From positions 1 through 25,028 of the forward strand of contig WOYM01000075.1 of assembly GCA_011620785.1 (NCBI GenBank): a DNA stretch of 25,028 bases, written 5' to 3'. The DNA comes from Methanothrix sp. (GTDB lineage: Archaea > Halobacteriota > Methanosarcinia > Methanotrichales > Methanotrichaceae). The notes beneath the pieces are model-generated. The model saw only the letters and a program-made list of their open reading frames with translations. It was not told where the DNA came from and made no database searches. The stretch's first letter is position 1; each line of letters opens with the position of its first letter. Of the stretch, positions 7,858 to 14,252 are shown in pieces. The translations under genes were made by a program, and so were the position numbers.

Positions 7858-8763
7858 ATGGAATGGCTGGAGAGATACAGGGATTTGATACCGGACTTCG
7901 AGGGCTTCCGGGCGGTGCAGAGCCAGCCCCTCCCCAGCTCCTGCCGGATCAATACCCTGAAGATCGAGAGATGTGCCCTGCTGGACCGATTTGCTGAGAA
8001 TGGGATCGATTATCAGAGCTTCAACTGGTATCCTCTGGGCCTGAAGCTGGATATGGAGAGCCCGGGAAAGCTTGTCGAGAACCTCTCAGGCTACATCCAT
8101 ATTCAAGAGGAGTTATCCATGGTCCCGCCCCTGGTTCTCGATCCCCAGCCAGGCGAGCTGGTCCTTGACCTGTGCGCCTCCCCCGGCAGCAAGACCTGCC
8201 AGATCTCTCAGATGATGAAAAACCTCGGAAGGGTAGTCGCCAATGAGCCATCGCTGGCCAGAATCGCTCCATTGCGCTCGAACTGCGAACGGCTGGGGGT
8301 CATGAACGTCGCCATCACCCGTTATGATGGCCGCAGATTTCCCTCCCGCCCCGTTCAATTTGACCGGATCCTGGTGGATGCCCCTTGCTCCAGCGAGGGC
8401 CGGGAGAGGAGAGGGCCGGGGGTTTTGTGCAAGAGCAGCAGCAAGAGGTCGATGGATCTGCACAGGCTCCAGGCCGACCTGCTCCGTAACGCCATCCTTC
8501 TCGCCAAGCCCGGTGGCATAGTGGTCTACTCCACCTGCACCTATGCTCCGGAGGAGAACGAGCTGGTGATAGAAAGCGTCCTCGACATGGCCAGGCTGGA
8601 GAGGATATCGATTCCGGGTTTATTGGCCTGTCCGGGAATAACTGAATGGGGCGGCATTAACTTGAACCATGAGCTCGAGAAGACTGCCCGTTATTACCCC
8701 CATCTCAATGATACCGGAGGATTCTTTGTCGCCAAGCTCATCAAGAACCAGGAACATATTTGA
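7858..8763 (+). CDS. NOL1/NOP2/Sun-family RNA m5C methyltransferase
   Basis: This is a 301-residue SAM-dependent RNA cytosine-5 methyltransferase. Motif I is DLCASPGSKTCQ (104-115). Motif IV has Cys177 in DAPCSSEGRERR, and motif VI has the catalytic-type Cys227 in YSTCTYAPEENE, so both cysteines of the family mechanism are present. Its length fits the short archaeal tRNA/rRNA enzymes (MJ0026 type) that lack an attached PUA domain. The next gene encodes a PUA-like domain of the RsmF type, so the two products may act together. The start ATG 7858 follows an A/T-rich box (about 7821-7830) at leaderless spacing. The exact substrate (tRNA C48/C49 or rRNA) cannot be read from the sequence. Confidence 0.88.
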   Translation: MEWLERYRDLIPDFEGFRAVQSQPLPSSCRINTLKIERCALLDRFAENGIDYQSFNWYPLGLKLDMESPGKLVENLSGYIHIQEELSMVPPLVLDPQPGELVLDLCASPGSKTCQISQMMKNLGRVVANEPSLARIAPLRSNCERLGVMNVAITRYDGRRFPSRPVQFDRILVDAPCSSEGRERRGPGVLCKSSSKRSMDLHRLQADLLRNAILLAKPGGIVVYSTCTYAPEENELVIESVLDMARLERISIPGLLACPGITEWGGINLNHELEKTARYYPHLNDTGGFFVAKLIKNQEHI

Positions 8764-9241
8764 GCCCCTGGATACGTCATTCGTGGCGGACCTTTGGGGC
8801 GAAAGGTTTGGTATCCCCCCATCTGCCTTCGCGGGCTTTACCTTCTTTCGAAAGGCGAATAGCGTCTGGGCGGCCAACGAGGCCGTCCTCCCCAGGCTCA
8901 GCTATGAGGCCATCGGAATGCGCATCATGAACCTGAAGGACCGGCCCTGGAAGCCAACCACCAGCGCCCTGCAGGTCTTCGGCCTGCATGCCACAAGGAA
9001 CCTCATCCACCTGGATTCAGCGAATTCCAGAGGCTTCATGGAGGGTAAGACCCTGGCCATTGAATCGGACTCGGAATCCGGCTATGTGGTGGTATTTTAT
9101 AGAGGAGAGGTGCTTGGATGTGGTCTGTACTCGCATGGAAAGCTGGTATCTCAGATTCCCAAAGAGCGGAGGATGGTGAGCGCTGAGAATGACGCAGAAG
9201 AGAGCGCGGATCAGAACGCAAAGGATGAAGTGGGCCAGTGA
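8708..9241 (+). CDS. RsmF C-terminal-like PUA RNA-binding protein
   Basis: The protein resembles the PUA-like RNA-binding domain found at the C-terminus of RsmF methyltransferases (PF13636 type). Visible features are WGERFGIPPSAFAGFTFF, then IGMRIMNLKDRPWKPTT and ALQVFG, and a C-terminal barrel strand YRGEVLGCGLYSHGKLVS. It overlaps the methyltransferase gene by about 50 bases in another frame, suggesting coupled expression and a split enzyme: catalytic subunit plus RNA-binding subunit. The start is uncertain. ATG 8708 lacks a ribosome site, whereas TTG 8726 has GGAGGA four bases upstream; homology begins only at about 8755. The last 20 residues are an acidic tail. Confidence 0.72.
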   Translation: MIPEDSLSPSSSRTRNIFEPLDTSFVADLWGERFGIPPSAFAGFTFFRKANSVWAANEAVLPRLSYEAIGMRIMNLKDRPWKPTTSALQVFGLHATRNLIHLDSANSRGFMEGKTLAIESDSESGYVVVFYRGEVLGCGLYSHGKLVSQIPKERRMVSAENDAEESADQNAKDEVGQ

Positions 9242-9242
9242 G

Positions 9243-10319
9243 ATGCCGAGAGAATCGTTGACCGTCTCAGATCTCTCGGAGATGGAAAGAGCCTGCCTCT
9301 CTCCAAAAAGTCCCGGCAATGATCATGACCTGCTGAAGAGGCTCTGGTTCGAGCCTCTTAGGCTTTACCGCCTGGCCAATCTATTGCGTCAGAAGAGCGG
9401 CAAGGATGAGGTCACTTTTATCATAAACCGGAACATCAACTTCACTAACCAGTGCATAGGAAGCTGCAAATTCTGCTCTTTTAAGCATAGCAAGAGATAC
9501 CGCCTTTCAAAAGAGGAGATCCTCAGCCGGGCGAGGGAGGCAGAGGAGCGGGGAGCAACAGAGATCTGCCTGCAGGGAGGACTCTCTCCCGGCATGCTCC
9601 TGGAGGACTACTGCGGCATCCTGGAGATCATCCACCGCAGCCATCCCCGGTTGCATCTTCATGCCTACTCTCCCATGGAGGTGCTGCATATGTCTCGCAA
9701 CTCCAATGTGCCGGTGAAAGACTGCCTGAAGGAGCTGAAGAGGAGCGGTCTGGGATCAATGCCCGGCACCGCGGCAGAGATCCTGGTCGATTCCGTTCGC
9801 CAGAAGATCTGCCCGGAGAAGCTGAATGCAGGTCAGTGGAAGGAGATCATCATGACTGCTCATCATCTTGGGATCCCCTCCACCTCTACCATTCTCTTCG
9901 GCCATGTGGAGAGCATGGAAGATCGGCTGGAGCACCTGGAGATCCTGAAGGGAATTCAAAATGAGACCGGAGGCTTCACTGAACTGGTCCTTCTCCCCTT
10001 CATCCCGGAGAATAATCTGCTGGGAAGGACTGTTTCCGGAGCAGATCTCCTCGATCGGCTGAAGATGCATGCCCTGGCCAGGGTCGCCCTCTATCCTGCC
10101 GTCACCAACATCCAGGCCAGCTGGACCAAACTGGGGCGGGATGCGGCAAAAGCTGCCATCATGTGGGGGGCAAACGACCTGGGAGGGACGCTTATGGACG
10201 AGAGAATCGCCCGCAACTCCACGGAGGAGCCGGGCATCTCAGCTGAGGAGATCAAAGAGCTGATCGAGAGCTGTGGACGGAAAGCTGTGCAGAGGACCAC
10301 TCTGTATGAGCGGATTTGA
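9243..10319 (+). CDS. cofH: F420 synthesis radical SAM enzyme CofH
   Basis: CofH joins 5-amino-6-ribitylaminouracil and tyrosine in making the deazaflavin (Fo) core of coenzyme F420. The 358-residue protein has the radical SAM cluster motif CIGSCKFC (Cys71, Cys75, Cys78) preceded by NINFTNQ. It also has the CofH/MqnC-type blocks EICLQGGLSPGM, HAYSPMEV, GLGSMPGTAAEIL, and the C-terminal QASWTKLG plus GANDLGGTLMDE signature. MqnC/MqnE menaquinone enzymes share these blocks, but a methanogen setting favors F420. No cofG is next to it. ATG 9243 follows the previous stop by one base (TGAGATG), implying coupled translation; an in-frame ATG at 9225 is an alternative. Confidence 0.87.
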   Translation: MPRESLTVSDLSEMERACLSPKSPGNDHDLLKRLWFEPLRLYRLANLLRQKSGKDEVTFIINRNINFTNQCIGSCKFCSFKHSKRYRLSKEEILSRAREAEERGATEICLQGGLSPGMLLEDYCGILEIIHRSHPRLHLHAYSPMEVLHMSRNSNVPVKDCLKELKRSGLGSMPGTAAEILVDSVRQKICPEKLNAGQWKEIIMTAHHLGIPSTSTILFGHVESMEDRLEHLEILKGIQNETGGFTELVLLPFIPENNLLGRTVSGADLLDRLKMHALARVALYPAVTNIQASWTKLGRDAAKAAIMWGANDLGGTLMDERIARNSTEEPGISAEEIKELIESCGRKAVQRTTLYERI

Positions 10320-10370
10320 CATCCGATAAAGCTGGCAGGCTTCGAATGGTGGTGGAAAAAAAACGCTCCA

Positions 10371-11216
10371 TCAGTCTGCCCGACTCCTGGCCGCCTTCTG
10401 CACGCTCTGATCGGGATCCGCGGCCAATCTCTCGAGCGTCTCAGCCAGAGTATTGGGATTTTTTGCCACCGCTTCCCTCACCATCCAGGACCAGTGGCTC
10501 GCGAGCTCATCCAGGAGCTTTCCATCAATCGTGGGATTGCGGGCTGTTGCCTCTCTGATCTCCCAGCTCTTATCCCTGGCAAGAGCGGCCAGAGCCTCTG
10601 CGGGAGTGCGGGGATTGAGGGCGGCAGTCGCTCTCACGTCCATGATCCTGTCCAAAGTTAAGTAGGCCAGTAGCTCCTCTGGAGTGGAAGGATTTCGGGC
10701 AATATTGTTTCTCACCAGCCAGCTCACATCCTTGACCATCTTCTTCATCAGCTCAGCCGTGAGCAGAGGATTGGCGGCGGCAGACGCCCGGACATGCTCA
10801 TCGGAGTCGCGGGCGAGAAACTCCAGGGTCTGGGGGTTGATATTGGGGCTTTTTGCCACTGCCTCCTTTACAAGATAGCGATTCTTCTGCAGGGTGGAGT
10901 CGTAGTCAGTCATCTCGTCACCGGCCAGAGATTCCAGCATCTCGCTTGTGGCCTGGCGGTTCAGGGCCACACTCGCTCTCACAAATCCCGAGCTGTCCTC
11001 TGCTAGCCGGGCCAGGGTCGAAGTCGGGGTGCAGGCATTGCCAGCTACTGCCTCTCTCACCCACTGGACCTGATCCCGGGCGAGATAGCTCAGGATCTCC
11101 ACAGGGGTATAGGAATTCCAGGCCAGCTTTCGTCTCACATGCCAGTCCCAGGAGCGAGAGAGTTCTTCTGGATCTTCTTTTGCATCTAGATTGCTTTCAC
11201 TATTCTCAGATAACAT
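10371..11216 (-). CDS. Leucine-rich-repeat-variant (LRV/HEAT-like) solenoid protein
   Basis: The 281-residue protein is almost wholly made of about nine full and one partial 25-28-residue repeats of the form VRxxVAxNPxTPxExLxxLAxD, the LRV pattern (PF01816 type) that forms a right-handed alpha/3-10 solenoid. Clear units include VREAVAGNACTP, VRATAALNPRTP, IREATARNPTI and VREAVAKNPNT. The 4Fe-4S cysteine cluster of the Azotobacter LRV protein is absent. It has no signal peptide or membrane segment, so it is cytoplasmic and probably a protein- or nucleic-acid-binding scaffold. A GAGGAG site precedes ATG 11216. The start lies inside the end of the Vms1-like gene (11-bp overlap), so the two are translationally coupled and may work together. 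Confidence 0.8.
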   Translation of the reverse strand: MLSENSESNLDAKEDPEELSRSWDWHVRRKLAWNSYTPVEILSYLARDQVQWVREAVAGNACTPTSTLARLAEDSSGFVRASVALNRQATSEMLESLAGDEMTDYDSTLQKNRYLVKEAVAKSPNINPQTLEFLARDSDEHVRASAAANPLLTAELMKKMVKDVSWLVRNNIARNPSTPEELLAYLTLDRIMDVRATAALNPRTPAEALAALARDKSWEIREATARNPTIDGKLLDELASHWSWMVREAVAKNPNTLAETLERLAADPDQSVQKAARSRAD

Positions 11217-12183
11217 TGCTCCTCTCTGTCGCTATCACATTTATATCAATTCGATAACATTTGAAGCCATAAACCTCTCTTAAAAGCGAATCAGGATCCT
11301 TTTCGTCATGCCGCTTCAGCCTCCTCTCCACCAGAGGCAGGCCTATTGAGGGCGCTATCTGTCTGATGAGTCCCTCCTCACCACCCAGGACTGCATATTT
11401 TATAATGCTTCGGTATTTGCTCTGAAGCTGGGCGAGCTTCTCCTGGACGGCATCGAGGTGGTTTTTTATGTCCTCCTCGCGCAACCTCTCAAACCTCTTC
11501 TGGCTCCATCCTCCCTTGGAATGCTTCTCCTTCACCTGGCTTTCCACCATTTCATGTACTGCGAAGCCTTCCCTGCTCAAGGCCACTCCCAGGAAGGTGC
11601 TTCCCGCGTGTGCTGATACAACCAGGGCGGGAGTGTTCATCATCTCCTCAATTAAAGAGAGCTGAAATGAACTTCCTTCCCACGATCCTCTCTCTTTGAT
11701 GGGAAAGGGAGGGATGAACTGCAGGGCAAAAAGCTGGGGGCAGTATATGATTATACCGCCCCTGGGGGATTTGATCTCCATCGCTGCTCTTCTGATCTGC
11801 GGCGGAATATCCGCGTCCTCAGACAGAGAGCCTGAAAAAGCGTAAACCAGCAGATCTTCCCTGGGTGATCGGAATCCCTGGAGCCTCTGAATCAATAGGT
11901 CCAGTTCCCTATTGTCCGGCACCCAGGCTTCAGGGAGCCTTGCTTTGGGTCTTTCCGTCTCCATCCTCTCTGGAGACGAAGCCGCCATCGTGGCTGTTTT
12001 CTGCTCCATGGCCTTTAGAGCCAGGTTTACCTCCTGGTTGGCGCTGGCAAGCCTCTTTATCTTCTCCTCACGCTTCTGGAGAGTGCGCACCAGCTCTTCC
12101 TTCTCTCGCTCTCGAATGGCTATGGCCTCTTCCAGCTCGCTTATGCGCTCTTCCATCTTCTTCTTGCCGAAAAGGTCAACCAA
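11206..12183 (-). CDS. Vms1/Ankzf1-type (VLRF1) peptidyl-tRNA hydrolase-like protein
   Basis: This 325-residue protein has an N-terminal coiled coil (about 10-65, heptads rich in Glu/Lys), then a release-factor-like domain. The diagnostic loop is HSKGGWSQKRFER at 221-233, where Gln228 occupies the place of the GGQ/GSQ catalytic glutamine. In yeast, Vms1 uses such a loop to release stalled nascent chains from tRNA on 60S ribosomes in ribosome quality control. Archaeal members are annotated by family only. The N-terminal zinc finger and C-terminal ankyrin parts of the eukaryotic protein are missing. The start is TTG 12183 (protein MVDLFGKKK); ATG 12156 is an alternative. A TATA-like A/T stretch lies at about 12200-12212. 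The downstream LRV gene overlaps it. Confidence 0.8.
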   Translation of the reverse strand: MVDLFGKKKMEERISELEEAIAIREREKEELVRTLQKREEKIKRLASANQEVNLALKAMEQKTATMAASSPERMETERPKARLPEAWVPDNRELDLLIQRLQGFRSPREDLLVYAFSGSLSEDADIPPQIRRAAMEIKSPRGGIIIYCPQLFALQFIPPFPIKERGSWEGSSFQLSLIEEMMNTPALVVSAHAGSTFLGVALSREGFAVHEMVESQVKEKHSKGGWSQKRFERLREEDIKNHLDAVQEKLAQLQSKYRSIIKYAVLGGEEGLIRQIAPSIGLPLVERRLKRHDEKDPDSLLREVYGFKCYRIDINVIATERSNVI

Positions 12184-12281
12184 CTCACGCCCCCCCAGTT
12201 AATTTTATTTCTTATCTGGTCATTTCGTCCTTAATAATCCTTTTACAAAAAGAGTCTGTCGCCAATTCAGAGCAGAAATAA

Positions 12282-12371
12282 CGGACTCGCTGGGACTCGA
12301 ACCCAGGTCAGCGGGTATCTTCGACAAATAGCCACCGAAGCCCGCTAGGATATCCACTACCCTACGAGCCC
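12282..12371 (-). tRNA. tRNA-Arg (anticodon UCG) with an 18-nt intron
   Basis: The minus strand folds into a full cloverleaf. The acceptor GGGCTCG pairs with CGAGTCC and the discriminator is G; the T arm is CTGGG-TTCGAGT-CCCAG; the D loop contains AGTGGAT; the anticodon stem is GCGGG/CCCGC. The mature loop is C-T-TCG-G-A, giving anticodon UCG with U33. An 18-base intron (TGGCTATTTGTCGAAGAT) sits after position 37, the usual archaeal site. It forms a bulge-helix-bulge: 4-bp central helix CTTC/GAAG, 3-nt bulges GGT and ATA, inner helix GGC/GTC. CCA is not encoded. A reading of the loop as UUC (Glu) would put C at position 33 and is less good. Confidence 0.88.
12317..12334 (-). other. tRNA-Arg intron (approximate span)
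   Basis: This is the 18-base intron inside the tRNA gene, lying between positions 37 and 38 of the mature tRNA. It would be removed by the archaeal splicing endonuclease at the two 3-nt bulges of the bulge-helix-bulge described under the tRNA entry. Confidence 0.7.
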
Positions 12372-12398
12372 ATCTAATGGGGTAGTCACTGCTTCTAG

Positions 12399-12410
12399 GC
12401 TATTAAGCTT
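12399..12410 (-). promoter_or_regulatory. TATA box of the tRNA-Arg gene
   Basis: On the minus strand AAGCTTAATAGC lies about 28-39 bases upstream of the first tRNA base at 12371, the normal distance for an archaeal TATA element. Confidence 0.5.
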
Positions 12411-12540
12411 TCCCGCTAAGGTCGACTGCAAGGGCAAGATCCATGTAAAATAGAATTGGGTGAAGCCAGGGAAAGAGCTAATATCTCAAGGAACGAATAC
12501 ATAGCTATCTCAATTCAGCTTTTGGAATGGTGATTCGCAA

Positions 12541-12870
12541 TTGTCCAAACTGCATAAAGCTTGCCCCTTTGTAGGCAGGGAATGCCTCGATGAGGGCTGC
12601 ATGGCCTGGAGGCAGGGAGACTGCTGGATGATTTCGAGATCTGGGGTCTTGAACCCCTTTGAGCAGAAGCTCCAGGACGCTGCTCCTCTGATGTACCGGT
12701 CTCTGCTAGATCTGGTCAGAATCCTGGAGGAATCGTCCAAAGACTGCGGCAAATGCGGCCCCGATCTATGGAACTATGCCCAGCAGATCCGAGCAGGCCT
12801 CTTAAACGAGCTTATCGGAGCGGAGCTTGCCGGTGCAGGCATCAGGGCTGTGGAGAGAGATGCCGAATAG
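12541..12870 (+). CDS. Small Cys-rich cytoplasmic protein, function unknown
   Basis: The 109-residue protein starts at TTG 12541, chosen because GGTGAT lies six bases upstream and the conserved-looking part begins at once. The N-terminus has four spaced cysteines (Cys8, 15, 20, 28) in CPFVGRECLDEGCMAW and GDC. A second pair, CGKC (Cys69 and 72), lies mid-protein, followed by a helical tail. CPFxGxxC-type openings recur in small archaeal proteins and suggest a metal or Fe-S site, but I cannot name a family. No signal peptide is visible. Its neighbor at 12947 is also a tiny Cys-rich protein on the same strand, 76 bp downstream, so they may share a transcript. Confidence 0.6.
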   Translation: MSKLHKACPFVGRECLDEGCMAWRQGDCWMISRSGVLNPFEQKLQDAAPLMYRSLLDLVRILEESSKDCGKCGPDLWNYAQQIRAGLLNELIGAELAGAGIRAVERDAE

Positions 12871-12946
12871 AAAGAGAATCGTGCAGAATAAGCGTTGATT
12901 GTAGATGCCAGATAGTGCTGAAAAAGAATAAGCCACGGAGGATCTG

Positions 12947-13108
12947 ATGCCAGGAACTCATTTTCTCACCAACTGCCCCAGATGCGGATATGTGGCGAAC
13001 GCCCAGAGCATGGATGGACTGACGGTAAAGGTCTGCTGCAAGATGTGTGGCTATGAAGGCACGATCCCCCATCCTGATCTGAAGGATGGAGCCTGGCGGA
13101 CAGGATAG
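12947..13108 (+). CDS. 53-residue zinc-ribbon protein
   Basis: The ATG at 12947 is preceded by a strong GGAGGA site (12937-12942). The product holds two knuckles, CPRCGY (Cys10, Cys13) and CCKMCGY (Cys31, Cys34), about 17 residues apart, which is a classic zinc ribbon, then a short tail ending DGAWRTG. Such mini-ribbons in archaea bind nucleic acid or partner proteins, but nothing here shows which. It follows the Cys-rich protein at 12541 and precedes the broken metallo-beta-lactamase-fold gene at 13200, with 91 bp between. Confidence 0.65.
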   Translation: MPGTHFLTNCPRCGYVANAQSMDGLTVKVCCKMCGYEGTIPHPDLKDGAWRTG

Positions 13109-13199
13109 AGTATCTGGATCGGGGCGCTCCGGGAGAGACGAAATCCATACCTATTCACCGCATCAGGCGCATCTCTTATTGACCCAATGAGGCAGAAAG

Positions 13200-13819
13200 A
13201 TGGAGATAATATTTCTAGGAACCAATGGCTGGTATGACAGCGATACCGGGAACACCATATGTACCCTGATCAACTCCGATAAGTATCACATAATCCTTGA
13301 TGCGGGGAATGGCATAAGCAAGGCAGACCAGCACATAGATGACGATCTTCCTGTCTATCTCTTCTTGAGCCACTTCCATCTGGACCACATCGAAGGCCTG
13401 CATATATTAAACAAAGTTTCATTTCTCTCAGGGGCTGAAGATATTCGGCCAGAAGGGCACCAGAGATGTCCTGAATACCATAGTCAATGACCCCTTCACC
13501 GTTCCCCTGAAAAAGCTTCCTTATCCTGTTGAGGTTGGCGAGCTTTTGCCCGGGCCCTATAAGATGCCTTTCGCCCTGGAGTGCGAGTTTCTGCTTCATG
13601 CCTCTCCCACCCTCGGCTATCGCTTCGATCTGGAGGGAAAGATCATCGCCTACTGTCCAGATACCGGCGTCTGCGAGGGTGCAGTTCAAAAGGTTGGCCT
13701 TAACTCATTTCGATGCAGGCAGGTACAGAAGCATTCAGGAGCGTATTGATGCCGTGGCATCGGTAAAGAACTATCAGGACATAATCGTGGGAAAAGATGG
13801 CTTGAAGCTGCACATTTGA
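13200..13819 (+). pseudogene. Frameshifted and internally deleted metallo-beta-lactamase-fold hydrolase
   Basis: Three reading frames must be joined to recover the protein. Frame A (13200 to about 13424) gives the N-terminus and metal motif SHFHLDHIEGL (His58, His60, Asp62, His63). Frame B (about 13424-13690) continues with FSQGLKIFGQKGT and the conserved YCPDTGVCEGAVQ. Frame C (about 13690-13819) ends with LALTHFDAGRYRS and VGKDGLKLHI. The first break fits one extra T in the TTT at 13422-13424. The second break also lacks about 40 residues that normally lie between the PDTG and THFDAGRY motifs. The start ATG 13200 has GAGG upstream. The intact family contains RNase Z-like hydrolases. A sequencing slip could explain the first shift but not the deletion. 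Confidence 0.75.
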
Positions 13820-13922
13820 AGATATTAAAAAATTCGAAAAAAGCTTTCTAAAAATTTGCTTTGCAGGGCCTAAAAAATAACCCCGCTTATACAGCAATCC
13901 CCAAAAGGGATGATTTCCCAGT

Positions 13923-14108
13923 TCAGTATCTTCTGGGTGGTCTGGCTGGTCTATGCTTCTGGTAGCAGTCGCTGCAATAAACTGGCCTGGAGCCATCGGG
14001 CTTGAAGGGAACCTGACATGCCTTTCCGCACTCTGCGCAAGTGGCATCGTGCATCTCTCTCGGGCCGCTGCTGTAGCCGCCTCTGCTTCCGCTTCCATAT
14101 CTTTCCAT
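13923..14108 (-). CDS. CxxC-x17-CxxC zinc-binding protein
   Basis: The 61-residue protein begins with a flexible Gly/Ser/Arg-rich segment (RYGSGSRGGYSSG) and carries the domain CAEC (Cys24, Cys27), exactly 17 residues, then CSDC (Cys45, Cys48). Inside the domain is the conserved QVPFKPDGSRPVYC stretch. This CxxC-x17-CxxC family is common in Methanosarcinales and in many other lineages, often at the end of larger proteins; its role is not established, but nucleic-acid binding is likely. The basic tail RPARPPRRY supports that. GTGAG lies five bases before ATG 14108, and a 19-bp palindrome lies 22 bases upstream. Confidence 0.8.
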   Translation of the reverse strand: MERYGSGSRGGYSSGPREMHDATCAECGKACQVPFKPDGSRPVYCSDCYQKHRPARPPRRY

Positions 14109-14129
14109 TTAAACTCACTTACCTTTGGC

Positions 14130-14148
14130 ATCGATTCCGTGAATCGAT
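14130..14148. promoter_or_regulatory. Perfect palindrome upstream of the CxxC-x17-CxxC gene
   Basis: Arms ATCGATTC (14130-14137) and GAATCGAT (14141-14148) flank a 3-base spacer, giving a 19-bp dyad 22 bases before the start codon. A TATA-like TATATAAG on the minus strand at about 14224-14231 would place the dyad inside the leader RNA. It could be an operator or a leader hairpin. Confidence 0.45.
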
Positions 14149-14252
14149 CCTACATACTACAAAACATCCCATCAAACTCAATTGAAGCGACGCTTATGCA
14201 GCACCACCAGAGTGGTTTAATTGACTTATATACTTGTTGGTTAAAGCTGATC

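Noticed and set aside
13422..13424. Programmed frameshift in the metallo-beta-lactamase-fold gene
   Set aside because: The short TTT is not a strong slippery site, and the second break lacks a whole block of residues, so decay is more likely than recoding.
13700..14131. 143-codon minus-strand frame covering the end of the broken hydrolase and the zinc protein
   Set aside because: The zinc-protein frame (13923-14108) carries the CxxC-x17-CxxC motif; this longer frame is out of phase with it and runs antisense to the hydrolase remnant.
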